A DNA stretch of 44,501 nt from Luteitalea sp. (GTDB lineage: Bacteria; Acidobacteriota; Vicinamibacteria; Vicinamibacterales; Vicinamibacteraceae): contig WHTT01000054.1 of NCBI GenBank assembly GCA_009377605.1, positions 1 to 44,501 on the forward strand, written 5' to 3'. Positions within the stretch are counted from its first letter, which is position 1, and every line of letters begins with the position of its first letter. Positions 1 through 8,063 of this stretch are shown here, piece after piece. The position numbers and the translations under genes are program-made. The notes beneath the pieces are model-generated. The model had not been told where the DNA came from. It was given only the letters and a program-made list of their open reading frames with translations, and did not search any database.

Positions 1-403
1 TGAACATCTCGTGCTCCACCTTTGCCTTCAGCCGCCAGTAGTCATTGCCGCTCAGATCGCCAAACGCCATCCAGATGCCCGGGTGCATCATCGCGTGATC
101 GACGAGATCGCTCCCCTCATTCGGAGGATGATTACGGGTGACGCGAATGCTCGCCGGCGTGGTCACGTGCGTGAAGTACGGTCGCGTGATCTCCTGGTCC
201 GCATATACGTAATCGGCGAATCGCTGTCCGCCGATCTCGATGTGCAGCACATTGGGCTCGTGCCTGAACGAGACGGCAGCCGGTTCCGAGGTCTCGCCGG
301 CTCTGGTAGGGCTCGCCTCCTCGGAGCACGCAGAACTCCATACGGCCACGCCGAACGCCACGCCGAGCGCCGGCGCAAGGACTCGACTTCGAGATTTCGC
401 CAT
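1..403 (-). CDS. DUF6807 (PmoA-like) lipoprotein, 3' end cut by window edge
   Basis: The gene begins at an ATG at 403 and is still open at base 1, so only the first 134 residues are visible. A GGAGAG ribosome site lies about ten bases upstream. The N-terminus is basic and hydrophobic and ends in SSAC around residue 25, which looks like a lipobox, so an exported lipoprotein is likely. The body carries FRHEPNVLHIEIGGQ, then ITRPYFTHVTTP, then HPGIWMAFGDLSGNDYW. This series is typical of the DUF6807 (formerly PmoA-like) family found beside Gfo/Idh oxidoreductases in Acidobacteria and Planctomycetes. It is the last visible gene of the minus-strand operon, 31 bases after the Gfo/Idh gene. The biochemical function of the family is not established. 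Confidence 0.82.
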   Translation of the reverse strand, partial: MAKSRSRVLAPALGVAFGVAVWSSACSEEASPTRAGETSEPAAVSFRHEPNVLHIEIGGQRFADYVYADQEITRPYFTHVTTPASIRVTRNHPPNEGSDLVDHAMMHPGIWMAFGDLSGNDYWRLKAKVEHEMF

Positions 404-434
404 TTTGTGCTGCTCTCCGTCGTGACGATCGCCG

Positions 435-1742
435 TCAGCCCGTGTACGGCAACTCGTAGCCCTTGCGATATTCACGCCTGATCAACTGGCTCGCCTGTGC
501 GTGGCTCTCGCCGGTGATGGCCTCCGTCTTGGGATCGTAGGCGAGCTTGATGCCGCCGCAGCGGACGCCGATGTTTCCGAGGTGGCACAGATTCGTCGAC
601 ACCGCGCCGCGCTCGATCGGGCTGTTCAGTATCGACGGATCGCCCTGCCTCACCGCGGTGGTGAAGTTGTTGATGATGTCCTCGGCCTGAACGCCGTAGT
701 CCTCGGGCTTCACCTCGATCACCTTGCCGTCGACGGTGGTCGCGATTGCGCCCTTGCGGCCAATCTCCATCTTTCCCTTGGTGCCATAGAAGACGGTACC
801 GTTGTCGTGCCCCTCCATCTTGTAGTCGGCCCAGAGGCGCATCTCGTACATGATCTGCTTGCCGGGATACTCGAAGACGATCATCTGTGTATCCGGCGTT
901 TCATGGTCGTCGTCGTACCAGAGCTGCCCGCCAGACGTCACGATCGCCTGCGGATACTGCAAGTCCAGGCCAAGGCCCCAAATGGCTTCGTCGAGCTGGT
1001 GGATGCCGTCGTTGACCAGATCACCGCCGCCGTACTCCCAGAACCAATGCCAGTTGTAGTGCCAGCGGTTCTGCGTGAACGCACGCTGAGGCGCAGGACC
1101 GATCCACTTGTCATAGTCGACCCCTGTCGGGGGTGGCTCCTCCGGCGCCTTGCCAATCTTCTCGCGAAGCTGATGATTGATGGCTTTTGCGACGAAGACC
1201 TCACCGATCAGCCCTTCCTGAATCGCTCGCACGCCGGCGATGTCCACCGCGGAGCTGCGACGCTGGGTCCCGTGTTGCACGCATCTCCCGTGCTCCTTGG
1301 CACACTTCACGAGCAAGTTGGCCTCGTGAATGTTGTGGCTGCACGGCTTCTCCACATAGACGTCCTTGCCGGCCAGAATCGCCGCGAGGGCAAGCGGCGT
1401 ATGCCAATGGTCGGTCGTGGCGATGACGACGGCATCGACGTCCTTGGTCTCCAGCAGCTTCCGATAGTCATCGTGTGTCGTGACCGCATTCCGCGTCTCG
1501 ACCATGTGGGCCGCTTTCTGGAGCCGCTCCGGATCCAGATCGCACAGGGCGACGACGCGCGCATGACTGGCCTCTGCGAGACTCTCGAGGAGGCTGGCGC
1601 CTCGGCTTCCCGTGCCGATCATCGCAACGTTCACGATGTCGCTGGGAGACTGGCCGTGCGCTCTCGAGGCCATCAATGGCGCTGCCGCCAATGTGGCACC
1701 GACCTGTTGAATGAACGTCCGCCGAGACACTTCACTTTCCAT
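435..1742 (-). CDS. Gfo/Idh/MocA family oxidoreductase with Tat-like leader
   Basis: A 435-residue NAD(P)-dependent sugar or inositol dehydrogenase-like protein. I chose the ATG at 1742 because AGGAGG lies seven bases upstream. The open frame continues far upstream, but that part is antisense-like shadow of the aldolase gene. The leader MESEVSRRTFIQQVGAT has the twin-arginine RRTF motif, followed by a hydrophobic stretch ending near RAHGQ, so Tat export is likely. The Rossmann motif IGTGSRG is near residue 40, and the family hallmark EKPCSHNIHEA is near residue 123. The C-terminal alpha/beta dimerisation domain is complete. It starts 11 bases after the aldolase and is followed by the DUF6807 gene, so the three are probably co-transcribed with the TonB receptor. 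The substrate is unknown. Confidence 0.92.
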   Translation of the reverse strand: MESEVSRRTFIQQVGATLAAAPLMASRAHGQSPSDIVNVAMIGTGSRGASLLESLAEASHARVVALCDLDPERLQKAAHMVETRNAVTTHDDYRKLLETKDVDAVVIATTDHWHTPLALAAILAGKDVYVEKPCSHNIHEANLLVKCAKEHGRCVQHGTQRRSSAVDIAGVRAIQEGLIGEVFVAKAINHQLREKIGKAPEEPPPTGVDYDKWIGPAPQRAFTQNRWHYNWHWFWEYGGGDLVNDGIHQLDEAIWGLGLDLQYPQAIVTSGGQLWYDDDHETPDTQMIVFEYPGKQIMYEMRLWADYKMEGHDNGTVFYGTKGKMEIGRKGAIATTVDGKVIEVKPEDYGVQAEDIINNFTTAVRQGDPSILNSPIERGAVSTNLCHLGNIGVRCGGIKLAYDPKTEAITGESHAQASQLIRREYRKGYELPYTG

Positions 1743-1753
1743 CTCACGTCCTC

Positions 1754-2563
1754 CTATGTGGCCCTCCGGTCGGAGGTGAGCTCGATTCGCCGCCGCGCGA
1801 CAGCGGCTCGCGCCTGCCGAAGCGCGAGCGCCGCGCCGCTCCTCAGGGCCACGATGTCGTTCGTGCAGAAGAGGATGTCGACGCCCTGCTCTGCCCAGAA
1901 GTCGAAGTCGGCCGGCGGCGACGCCGTCGCCACGTGCTTGCCGTGACGGCGGGCCGTCGCGATGATCTGGTGCGCCGCCTGCCTCACGAGCGGGTGGCCT
2001 GGCTCGCCGGGCACGCCCAAGCTCGCGGCGAGGTCGGCCGGGCCGATGAAGATGTCGACGCCTTCCACCGCGCAGAGCTCTTCCGCCCGCTCGGCGGCCT
2101 CGCGGGTCTCGATCTGCACCATCAAGCACAGCTCACCGTTGATCTGCTGCTGCGCGTCGGACAGGTTCTCGACGAGCCCATAGTGCAGCGCCCGCGAGAC
2201 GCTGAAGGTCCCGCGAGCCCCCAAGGGCGCGAATCTGGCTTCCGCCACCAGGCCTTGTAACACTTCGGGCGCGTTGGCCATCGGCACATCGATGATGTCG
2301 GGGCCACACTCGGCCGCCTTCAAGACGCTCTCTCGCCGATAGTCGGGCACCCGAATCATCGTCAGCAGGCCGAGCGCTTGCGCGATCCGGCAGAGATCCG
2401 CCGCTTCGGCGAACGAGATCGGCGCGTGCTCCATTTCAATCCAGGCCGCATCGTAGCCGACATGGGCCGCGATCTCGATGAAGATGGGGTCGTAGAAGTA
2501 TGCGGCCACCCCCAAGAGGGGCTTACCGTCGTTGGCGGACAAGCGGCGCTGAAGTCGAGTCAT
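1754..2563 (-). CDS. HpcH/HpaI-type aldolase, copy 1
   Basis: A 269-residue class II aldolase of the HpcH/HpaI (2-keto-3-deoxy-acid / 4-hydroxy-2-oxo-acid aldolase) family, close to the usual length. These enzymes cleave or form 2-oxo acids with pyruvate or a related oxo-acid using a divalent metal. Visible hallmarks are WIEMEHAP (catalytic His region, about residue 42), MIRVPD (substrate-binding Arg, about 70), VQIETREA (metal Glu, about 147) and GPADLAASLGVPG (metal Asp, about 173). The start is MTRLQR at 2563, matching the other two copies; a TTG nine bases upstream is less likely. It lies 25 bases after the TonB gene and 11 before Gfo/Idh, in one operon. It is the most divergent of three paralogues in the window. 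The substrate is inferred only as a sugar-acid-derived oxo acid. Confidence 0.9.
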   Translation of the reverse strand: MTRLQRRLSANDGKPLLGVAAYFYDPIFIEIAAHVGYDAAWIEMEHAPISFAEAADLCRIAQALGLLTMIRVPDYRRESVLKAAECGPDIIDVPMANAPEVLQGLVAEARFAPLGARGTFSVSRALHYGLVENLSDAQQQINGELCLMVQIETREAAERAEELCAVEGVDIFIGPADLAASLGVPGEPGHPLVRQAAHQIIATARRHGKHVATASPPADFDFWAEQGVDILFCTNDIVALRSGAALALRQARAAVARRRIELTSDRRAT

Positions 2564-2588
2564 CGCAAACAAACAGAATCATGCTCGC

Positions 2589-5540
2589 TCAGAACGAGAA
2601 CCGCGCACCGACCTGCATCGTGCGCGTGGAGACCGAGTTGAGCGTCCCGAAATCGTCCGCGTCGATTTCGCTCTCCAGGCCGCCGTAGTTCCGAGTGTTG
2701 AGCGCGTTGAACATGTCGGCGCGCACTTGCAGCCGATAGCGGCCGATGTGAAAGTTGCGTGCGAGGCCGAGATCCAGATTGTACGCGGCCAGCCCACGCG
2801 CCGCGTTCCATCCAAGCGTGCCGGGGCGAATCTGGGCACCGCTCGCCCCCGACAGCGGCACCCGCTCGAATGCCGCGGGATTGAGATACCGCAGGGTGTC
2901 GCGCCAGTCCGACAACACCATGTCGCCACCCCCATAGTCCGGCCGGGAGGACCCATACGCCGACTCGTCGTCGATAATGTCGACCGGCCGACCGCTGCGC
3001 GCCGTGAAGATGCCCGAGACCTGCCAGCCGCCCACGAGGCCGCGCACCAACCGGCTCGGCCCCATCGGGGCGACCTCGTAGATGAAGTTCGCGACGAGCC
3101 GGTGCCGGACATCCCAGTCGCTCGGGCCCCACTCGGCGTCGAGGTCGAACGTCTCCTGGGGTTGCGTCTCGAGCAGCAGATCGCCGCCCCCGTAGGACAT
3201 GCTCTTGCTCAACGTATAGCTGGCCCCGAATCCCAAGCGGTTGGCGAACCGCCGCCGCAGGCTCAGTTGGAGCCCGTTGTACTCGCTCGAGTTCGACGCG
3301 TCGTACCAGTCGAACTGCGCGAAGCCGGCGTAGGGGCGAATGCCGGTCAAACGATCCGGTCGATTGATCTCCCAGACCGTGTTGAGGTTGTCGCCGCGGC
3401 TCCCGGTATAGCCGACCTCGAGGCTGTACTGGGCTCCGAGCTGTCGCTCGAAAATCGCGCTCCACTGCGTGCTGTAGGGGTTTGGAAAGTTGGGCGAGAT
3501 CGAGCGGGTGCCCCAGAGCTGCGCCGGCCCTTGCAGCAGATCCTCCACGTCGGTGTTGGCCAGGGGGAAGCGAATGCCCAGCTCGAGCGAGTCCTGCCGG
3601 CTGGTGTTCACGCGGAACTGCTCATCGGCCGCGTTGAGCACGACATCCACCGGACCGCCAAAGAGCGGGTGAGGGCTGACGAAGAGGCCGACGCCGCCGC
3701 GCAGCACCGAGTGGGCGTCGATCGACCAGGCCACACCCACGCGAGGAGAGACGTTGTTGAAGTCCCCCGCGTACAGAGAGTCCGGTGAACGGAGCGGGCC
3801 GGTCCCGAACGGCGCGTCGCGATTGAAGAGGCGGCCGTCGCGCTCCTTGGGGACCGTGAAGTAGTCGTAGCGGAGACCCGCGTTCACGACGAGCGACGAG
3901 CCGAGGCGGATATCGTCCTGGACGAACCCGCCGAGCTGCGACGTCGTGAGGCGGAAGTCGTTCAAGCCGAACGTGAACTGTCCGCCGTTCGGGATGTTGG
4001 CGTAGAAATCGTCGATGGAGCTGTACTCATAACCGGGAACCTGGAAGTTCTCGCGGCCCGCACGCTGGTGCACCAAGCCGAAGCCTGCCTTCAGCGAATG
4101 CCGTCCTCGCGTCGTGGCGATGACCTGATCGAAGCTGAAGAGCCACCCCCGCTTCAGGAACAGCTCACCGTCGCTGAGATCCACGCCCGACACGTCGACG
4201 TTCGGGTGGCCCAGCGTATAGAGCTGGTCCACGCGGTCGATATTGCTGCGGTTCACGCCTGCCCGCGTCTCGAAGACCCAGGCCGTCGCTGCGTGCGTGA
4301 AGGCCATGGTTGCCGAGTCCTGCTGGCCGCTGAACGTGCGCGGGTTGGCTTCGATGACGCGCGGGTCGATGCGCGCCGGACGACCGCCTGAATAGCGCAC
4401 ATTGAAGCGATTGGCCGATGACAGCGTGACGTCCACACGGGCCGTCACGTGGTCGTCGTCGCGCGAGTCGGGCCTCAGCGCCTGAAACCGCGCCGTGCGC
4501 GCGCCGGCGTCGTACGGCTCGGTGGGATCCGGGAACAGCGCGAAAAAGGACTCGTAGACGGGATTGGCAGCGAGCGCTTCGGCCCTCCACTCGGGGGTCG
4601 GCACGTTGTCGCGCTGGAGCGCCAGCTCGTCGGAACGGACACCTTCATAGGTACCGAAGAAGAAGAGGCGATTGCGAACAACGGGGCCCCCGAGCGAGCC
4701 GCCGAACTGGTTGAATCGCTTCTCGGGCGCCTGGTCGACGAAGGGGTTCGCGGCATCGAGATCGTCGCGCTGATGGTTCTCGAAGAGGCTGCCGTGGAAC
4801 GTGTTCGAGCCGCTGCGCGTGATGATGTTGACGTTGCCGGCCATGGTCCCGCCGAACTCGGCCGACGCGATGCCGCTGCTGACGCTGATCTCGGCAATGG
4901 CCTCGGTGCTCACACCGCTGATGGTGTTGAAGCCTTGATAGGCGCCGATCGACGGCGCCTCGGCGTCGCTCGAGCCGTTGGTGCCGTCGATGGTCAGGCT
5001 GAGGCCGGACGGCGGCAGGCCGTTCATGACGGCGCCTTCACCGTCGAGAACGACCGACGAATCGAGCTCGAGCAACTGCGACCAATCGCGGCGGCCAACC
5101 GGCAGCTCGACCAGCTGCTCGTCGGACACCACGTCCTGGAGCTGCGCGTTGGCACGGTTGATGAGCGGCGTGGCCGCCGTCACGTTGACGGCGTCGGTGA
5201 GCTCCCCAACGGCGAGCGAGATCGCCAACCGCACCGTCTGGCCGGCGGAGAGCTCCAGATCCTGCACGTGCTCGGCAAAGCCTTCGAGCGCCACTCGCAG
5301 CGTGTAGCGGCCGACCGGGACGAAGTTGATCGTCACCTCGCCCTCCTCGCTCGTGACCTCGGTCCAGGCCGCCGCCGTGGTTTCGTTCGTGAGCGTCACG
5401 TTCGCGCCCGGCACGACGCCACCGGTCGCGTCGGTCACGCGCCCGTACACCGTTGCGGTTGTCACTTGCGCGTCGGCGCCCGCGCCGCAGGCGAGTATCG
5501 CCGCCACCACCACCGCCGTCGCGAAGATTCGCGTCCTCAT
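2589..5540 (-). CDS. TonB-dependent receptor, Oar-like, with N-terminal regulatory-like domain
   Basis: A 983-residue outer-membrane receptor. It has a signal peptide (MRTRIFATAVVVAAILACG, cleaved near ADAQ), then a carboxypeptidase-regulatory-like fold at about residues 27-110 (VYGRVTDATGGVVPGANVT, GRYTLRVALEGF). The plug domain follows (LVELPVGRRDW near 145, STEAIAEISVSSGIASAEFGG near 215, NIITRSGSNTFHGSLFE). A long beta-barrel ends in ARFSF, with the terminal Phe expected of outer-membrane barrels. These large receptors import oligosaccharides or other bulky ligands using TonB energy. It is the first gene of the minus-strand operon that continues into the aldolase, Gfo/Idh and DUF6807 genes, so it probably imports the substrate those enzymes process. 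A promoter-like motif shared with two other units lies about 190 bases upstream. Confidence 0.93.
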   Translation of the reverse strand: MRTRIFATAVVVAAILACGAGADAQVTTATVYGRVTDATGGVVPGANVTLTNETTAAAWTEVTSEEGEVTINFVPVGRYTLRVALEGFAEHVQDLELSAGQTVRLAISLAVGELTDAVNVTAATPLINRANAQLQDVVSDEQLVELPVGRRDWSQLLELDSSVVLDGEGAVMNGLPPSGLSLTIDGTNGSSDAEAPSIGAYQGFNTISGVSTEAIAEISVSSGIASAEFGGTMAGNVNIITRSGSNTFHGSLFENHQRDDLDAANPFVDQAPEKRFNQFGGSLGGPVVRNRLFFFGTYEGVRSDELALQRDNVPTPEWRAEALAANPVYESFFALFPDPTEPYDAGARTARFQALRPDSRDDDHVTARVDVTLSSANRFNVRYSGGRPARIDPRVIEANPRTFSGQQDSATMAFTHAATAWVFETRAGVNRSNIDRVDQLYTLGHPNVDVSGVDLSDGELFLKRGWLFSFDQVIATTRGRHSLKAGFGLVHQRAGRENFQVPGYEYSSIDDFYANIPNGGQFTFGLNDFRLTTSQLGGFVQDDIRLGSSLVVNAGLRYDYFTVPKERDGRLFNRDAPFGTGPLRSPDSLYAGDFNNVSPRVGVAWSIDAHSVLRGGVGLFVSPHPLFGGPVDVVLNAADEQFRVNTSRQDSLELGIRFPLANTDVEDLLQGPAQLWGTRSISPNFPNPYSTQWSAIFERQLGAQYSLEVGYTGSRGDNLNTVWEINRPDRLTGIRPYAGFAQFDWYDASNSSEYNGLQLSLRRRFANRLGFGASYTLSKSMSYGGGDLLLETQPQETFDLDAEWGPSDWDVRHRLVANFIYEVAPMGPSRLVRGLVGGWQVSGIFTARSGRPVDIIDDESAYGSSRPDYGGGDMVLSDWRDTLRYLNPAAFERVPLSGASGAQIRPGTLGWNAARGLAAYNLDLGLARNFHIGRYRLQVRADMFNALNTRNYGGLESEIDADDFGTLNSVSTRTMQVGARFSF

Positions 5541-5711
5541 CGCTCCGTTCCTCTCTGTTGCCCGTTCTTCGCGTGGTCGGCGTCCGGCAGCGGTGACTCA
5601 CACCATGTGAGAGCGGCGCCGTCGTGTCCTGCGCGCATGCGTCGCAGGCGCGCGCGCTTCCGCCGACCGAGAAATCCGGGACAAGAGCCCGCTGTGTTTC
5701 AAATTGTCTCA

Positions 5712-5750
5712 ATGCTAGCCGTGTCTTGGAAAATGTCAATATGTATTTTC
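5712..5750 (-). promoter_or_regulatory. Promoter-like motif, copy A (TonB operon)
   Basis: Read on the minus strand, this contains AATAC, two bases, ATTGACA, then TTTTCCAA. TTGACA would be a consensus -35 box. TAGCAT follows 16 bases later as a possible -10. The same block occurs at copies B and C. The leader between here and the receptor start also has the small palindrome CTCACACCATGTGAG at 5597-5611. The 510-base gap between the receptor and the divergent aldolase contains no other gene apart from the pdxA remnant. Confidence 0.6.
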
Positions 5751-5887
5751 GTAATAGGCGCTAATCAATTGGAATGGAGCGCTCGATAACCCCGTCCAAG
5801 AGGTATCCTTTCCTCCCGGCGGCGGGAGGTTTCGCGTCACGGCCGGGGAGGTGCGGCACGTCGGCGGCCGTTGACGGCTTGTTGATT

Positions 5888-5930
5888 AGAAATACTTGTT
5901 TACAATTTCCAATATTTGAATGTAGGGTAC
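5888..5930 (+). promoter_or_regulatory. Promoter-like motif, copy B (pdxA-tail/aldolase 2 unit)
   Basis: Plus-strand block AAATAC, then TTGTTTACAATTTCCAATAT, matching copy C almost base for base from the AATAC element to AATAT. A possible -35 is TTTACA, and TAGGGT 18 bases later could be a weak -10. It lies 17 bases before the pdxA remnant begins. A 7-bp perfect stem (CCTCCCG/CGGGAGG, 5812-5829) lies further upstream in the divergent gap. Confidence 0.55.
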
Positions 5931-5946
5931 GATTCACACGGATCGT

Positions 5947-6054
5947 GCCGATCCGACGAGCATGAAAGCGGCGCTGCGGCTTGCGGCTCACATGGGAGGC
6001 GGACGCGCGGCGACGCTCGCCGCGCCATTCACGACGAAGGGGACGACTGAATGA
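5947..6054 (+). pseudogene. Remnant of the pdxA 3' end (35 residues plus stop)
   Basis: In frame, this reads ADPTSMKAALRLAAHMGG, then GRAATLAAPFTTKGTTE and a TGA that overlaps the ATG of the following aldolase (ATGA). The intact pdxA at 12689-12796 reads ADPTSMKAALRLAVQMGG, then RRAAALAAPSTTKGTTA, with the same ATGA overlap into aldolase 3. Homology starts abruptly at 5947. The piece is therefore the tail of a duplicated kinase-pdxA-aldolase operon whose upstream part was lost. It has no start codon or ribosome site of its own for a functional protein. Confidence 0.88.
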
Positions 6055-6839
6055 CTCGACTTCAGCGCCTGCTGCACGCAAACCGTGGAAGGCCGGTGCT
6101 CGGCGCGGCGGTGTACTTCAACGATCCCATTTTCCTCGAGATTGCCGCGCGGTTGGGCTACCAAGCCGCTTGGATCGAGATGGAGCACGCGCCGATCTCG
6201 TTTGGCGAGGCGGCCGATCTGTGTCGCGTGTCGCAGGGCCTCGGCCTGCTGACGATGATTCGCGTGCCTGATAGTCGACGGGAGAGCGTGCTCAAGGCGG
6301 CTGAGTGCGGTCCCGATATCATCGACGTGCCAATGGCCAACGCTCCCGAAGTCTTGCGACGCCTGGTGGCGGAAGCGAGGTTCGCGCCATTGGGAGCCCG
6401 CGGAACCTTCAGCGTCTCGCGGGCGCTCCACTACGGTCTCGTGGACAGCCTTTCAAAGGCGCAACAGCAGATCAACGACGAGCTGTGCCTGATGGTGCAG
6501 ATCGAGACGCGCGAAGCGGCGGATCGGGCGGAGGAGCTGTGCGCGGTGTCGGGTGTCGACATCTTCATCGGACCGGCGGACCTGGCGGCGAGCCTCGGCG
6601 TGCCGGGAGAGCCAGGTCATCCGCTCGTGCGGAGCGCCGCCGCCACGATCATCGCGACCGCGCGGCGACACGGGAAGCACGTGGCCAGCGCCTCGGGGCC
6701 TGCCGAGTTCGGCTTCTGGGTCGACCAAGGCATCGACATCCTGTTCTGCACCAACGACATTGTTGCCTTGCGCACGGGTGCCGAGCTGGCACTGCAGGAA
6801 GCCCGGGACGCCGTGACGCGATCGGGCGTCATACGCTAA
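6051..6839 (+). CDS. HpcH/HpaI-type aldolase, copy 2
   Basis: A 262-residue paralogue of the aldolases at 1754 and 12793. It has the same hallmarks: WIEMEHAP, MIRVPDSRRES, VQIETREA and GPADLAASLGVPG. It starts MTRLQRLLHANRGRPVLG and is nearest to copy 3 over most of its length. In the middle (MANAPEVLRRLVAEARF, GARGTFSVS, AQQQIN) it instead matches copy 1, which suggests gene conversion. The ATG overlaps the stop of the pdxA remnant, so it kept the junction of its parent operon but lost the kinase and most of pdxA. With promoter motif B directly upstream it now appears to be a single-gene unit, divergent from the TonB operon. All catalytic residues I can recognise are kept. Confidence 0.9.
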   Translation: MTRLQRLLHANRGRPVLGAAVYFNDPIFLEIAARLGYQAAWIEMEHAPISFGEAADLCRVSQGLGLLTMIRVPDSRRESVLKAAECGPDIIDVPMANAPEVLRRLVAEARFAPLGARGTFSVSRALHYGLVDSLSKAQQQINDELCLMVQIETREAADRAEELCAVSGVDIFIGPADLAASLGVPGEPGHPLVRSAAATIIATARRHGKHVASASGPAEFGFWVDQGIDILFCTNDIVALRTGAELALQEARDAVTRSGVIR

Positions 6840-6986
6840 AATCGATGCCGAGCTCGTGTCGAACGAGTTGATGTGGATACGGCATAACTCTCGACAGATT
6901 CATACGGCACAGAGATGGAAGGCATTTCGCGCCGCCTGACTTGAGAGCCACTTGCGCTTGACATTTGCTTGCGCTACGCTGGGTCA

Positions 6987-7415
6987 ATGACGAGCACAAC
7001 TCGGCAACTGGCGAAAGATGTGCTCGACCGGGTCGGCGACGACGTCGAGTCGCTACGGAGTCTCGTCGATCTGCTGGATCGCCGCCTGTCTTCCAGCCCG
7101 CTGGAGCGCACGATGCGTCTCTGGGACGTCTCTCGAGCGGATCTCGGTCACGCCTTCGGCGTGTCACGACAGGCCATGAGCCAGTGGCTCGTGGAGGGAC
7201 CGCCACCGTCGCGCGCCGACCAGGTCGCGGCCCTCGGCCAGGCCACGGACTTGCTCGACCGGTGGGTCAAGCGCGACCGCATCCCTGCGGTCGTCCGCCG
7301 TTCGGTACCCGTGCTAGGCGGGCGATCCCGATTCGATGTGGCACTGGCAGGCGAGTTCGATGTGCTACTCAACGAGCTCCGCGACACCTTCGACCTTTCG
7401 CGCGTCGCTCCGTGA
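6987..7415 (+). CDS. XRE/MbcA-ParS-like antitoxin (partner of RES toxin)
   Basis: A 142-residue protein from the ATG at 6987; a TTG 18 bases upstream is in frame but lacks support. A helix-turn-helix is visible at about residues 48-70 (VSRADLGHAFGVSRQAMSQWL). The C-terminal part (QATDLLDRWVKRDRIPAVVR, GEFDVLLNELRDTFD) fits the toxin-binding region of XRE-type antitoxins that pair with RES toxins. Its stop overlaps the toxin start by four bases (GTGA), a coupling typical of such operons. A TTGACA at 6958-6963 lies just upstream, but I see no well-spaced -10. It probably represses its own operon and blocks the toxin. Confidence 0.75.
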   Translation: MTSTTRQLAKDVLDRVGDDVESLRSLVDLLDRRLSSSPLERTMRLWDVSRADLGHAFGVSRQAMSQWLVEGPPPSRADQVAALGQATDLLDRWVKRDRIPAVVRRSVPVLGGRSRFDVALAGEFDVLLNELRDTFDLSRVAP

Positions 7416-7990
7416 TTGAGACCGTACTCCACGACGGCCACGTGTGGCTGAGAATAGCCAAGCCACACTACGCCGATCCGTTCGACCCGTCTCATGCCCA
7501 GGAACGCGGCGGCCGCTGGAATCCGCCCAGGTCGTGGCCGACGCTGTACCTCAACCACGACTTGCGCACAGTCCACGCGCAGGTCCGTCATCTGTTCCTC
7601 GACCGCGCTATCGATCCCGACGACCTCGGTGACGACGCCCCGATCGTGCTGGCAGCCGCCACGCTGCCGGCACGCCAGCGCGTGGCCAACCTCACGTCCG
7701 ACGAGGGGTTGACTGAGGTGGGTCTGGCAACAGCCTACCCGCTGGACCAGCACGGCCTACCAATCCCGCACGCGGCGACGCAGGCAGTCGGGAAGCGCGT
7801 CCACGATGCGGGGCTTCGTGGCGTTTTCTGCCGTTCTGCAGCGACCGGCGATGGGGCCGGCCGCGAGCTGGCCTGGTTCCCGTCGGCCGGTGGGCGCGCC
7901 CGTGCCGTGTGGCCGCGACCACTCGGGTTTGGACGATGGCGCCATGCTCGGAGGCTCAGCGATATCCGCCGCCCACGTGGCGCAGCATGA
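7412..7990 (+). CDS. RES-domain toxin
   Basis: A 192-residue protein from the GTG at 7412, overlapping the antitoxin stop. The RES fold is shown by ERGGRWNPPRSWPTLYLN (about residues 28-45), which carries the conserved Arg-Gly-Arg-(W/F)-Asn-Pro-Pro, and by GLRGVFCRSAATGDG (about 143-157), which carries the conserved Ser. RES toxins studied elsewhere deplete NAD+. The Glu usually found soon after the LYL strand is not obvious here (NHDLRTVHAQV), so this may be a divergent subfamily or a weakened enzyme. The reading frame is open and complete. Pairing with an XRE antitoxin strongly supports a toxin-antitoxin module. Confidence 0.75.
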   Translation: MIETVLHDGHVWLRIAKPHYADPFDPSHAQERGGRWNPPRSWPTLYLNHDLRTVHAQVRHLFLDRAIDPDDLGDDAPIVLAAATLPARQRVANLTSDEGLTEVGLATAYPLDQHGLPIPHAATQAVGKRVHDAGLRGVFCRSAATGDGAGRELAWFPSAGGRARAVWPRPLGFGRWRHARRLSDIRRPRGAA

Positions 7991-8063
7991 AGCGTCTTCG
8001 GAGGCCCATATAGCGCTCAGTAGAGTAGCTCCAACACTGTTGCTCGACACGGTTCCGGTCTCC

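Noticed and set aside
501-1946. Long plus-strand open frame (481 codons) opposite the Gfo/Idh and aldolase genes
   Set aside because: Antisense shadow of high-GC genes; no ribosome site or family motif, while the minus strand carries clear protein families.
1743-2129. 129-residue N-terminal extension of the Gfo/Idh gene
   Set aside because: It reads the aldolase gene out of frame; AGGAGG and the Tat leader fix the start at 1742.
4449-5789. 446-codon plus-strand frame opposite the TonB receptor
   Set aside because: Rich in Arg/Ala/Gly/Val with no hydrophobic or catalytic pattern; shadow of the receptor.
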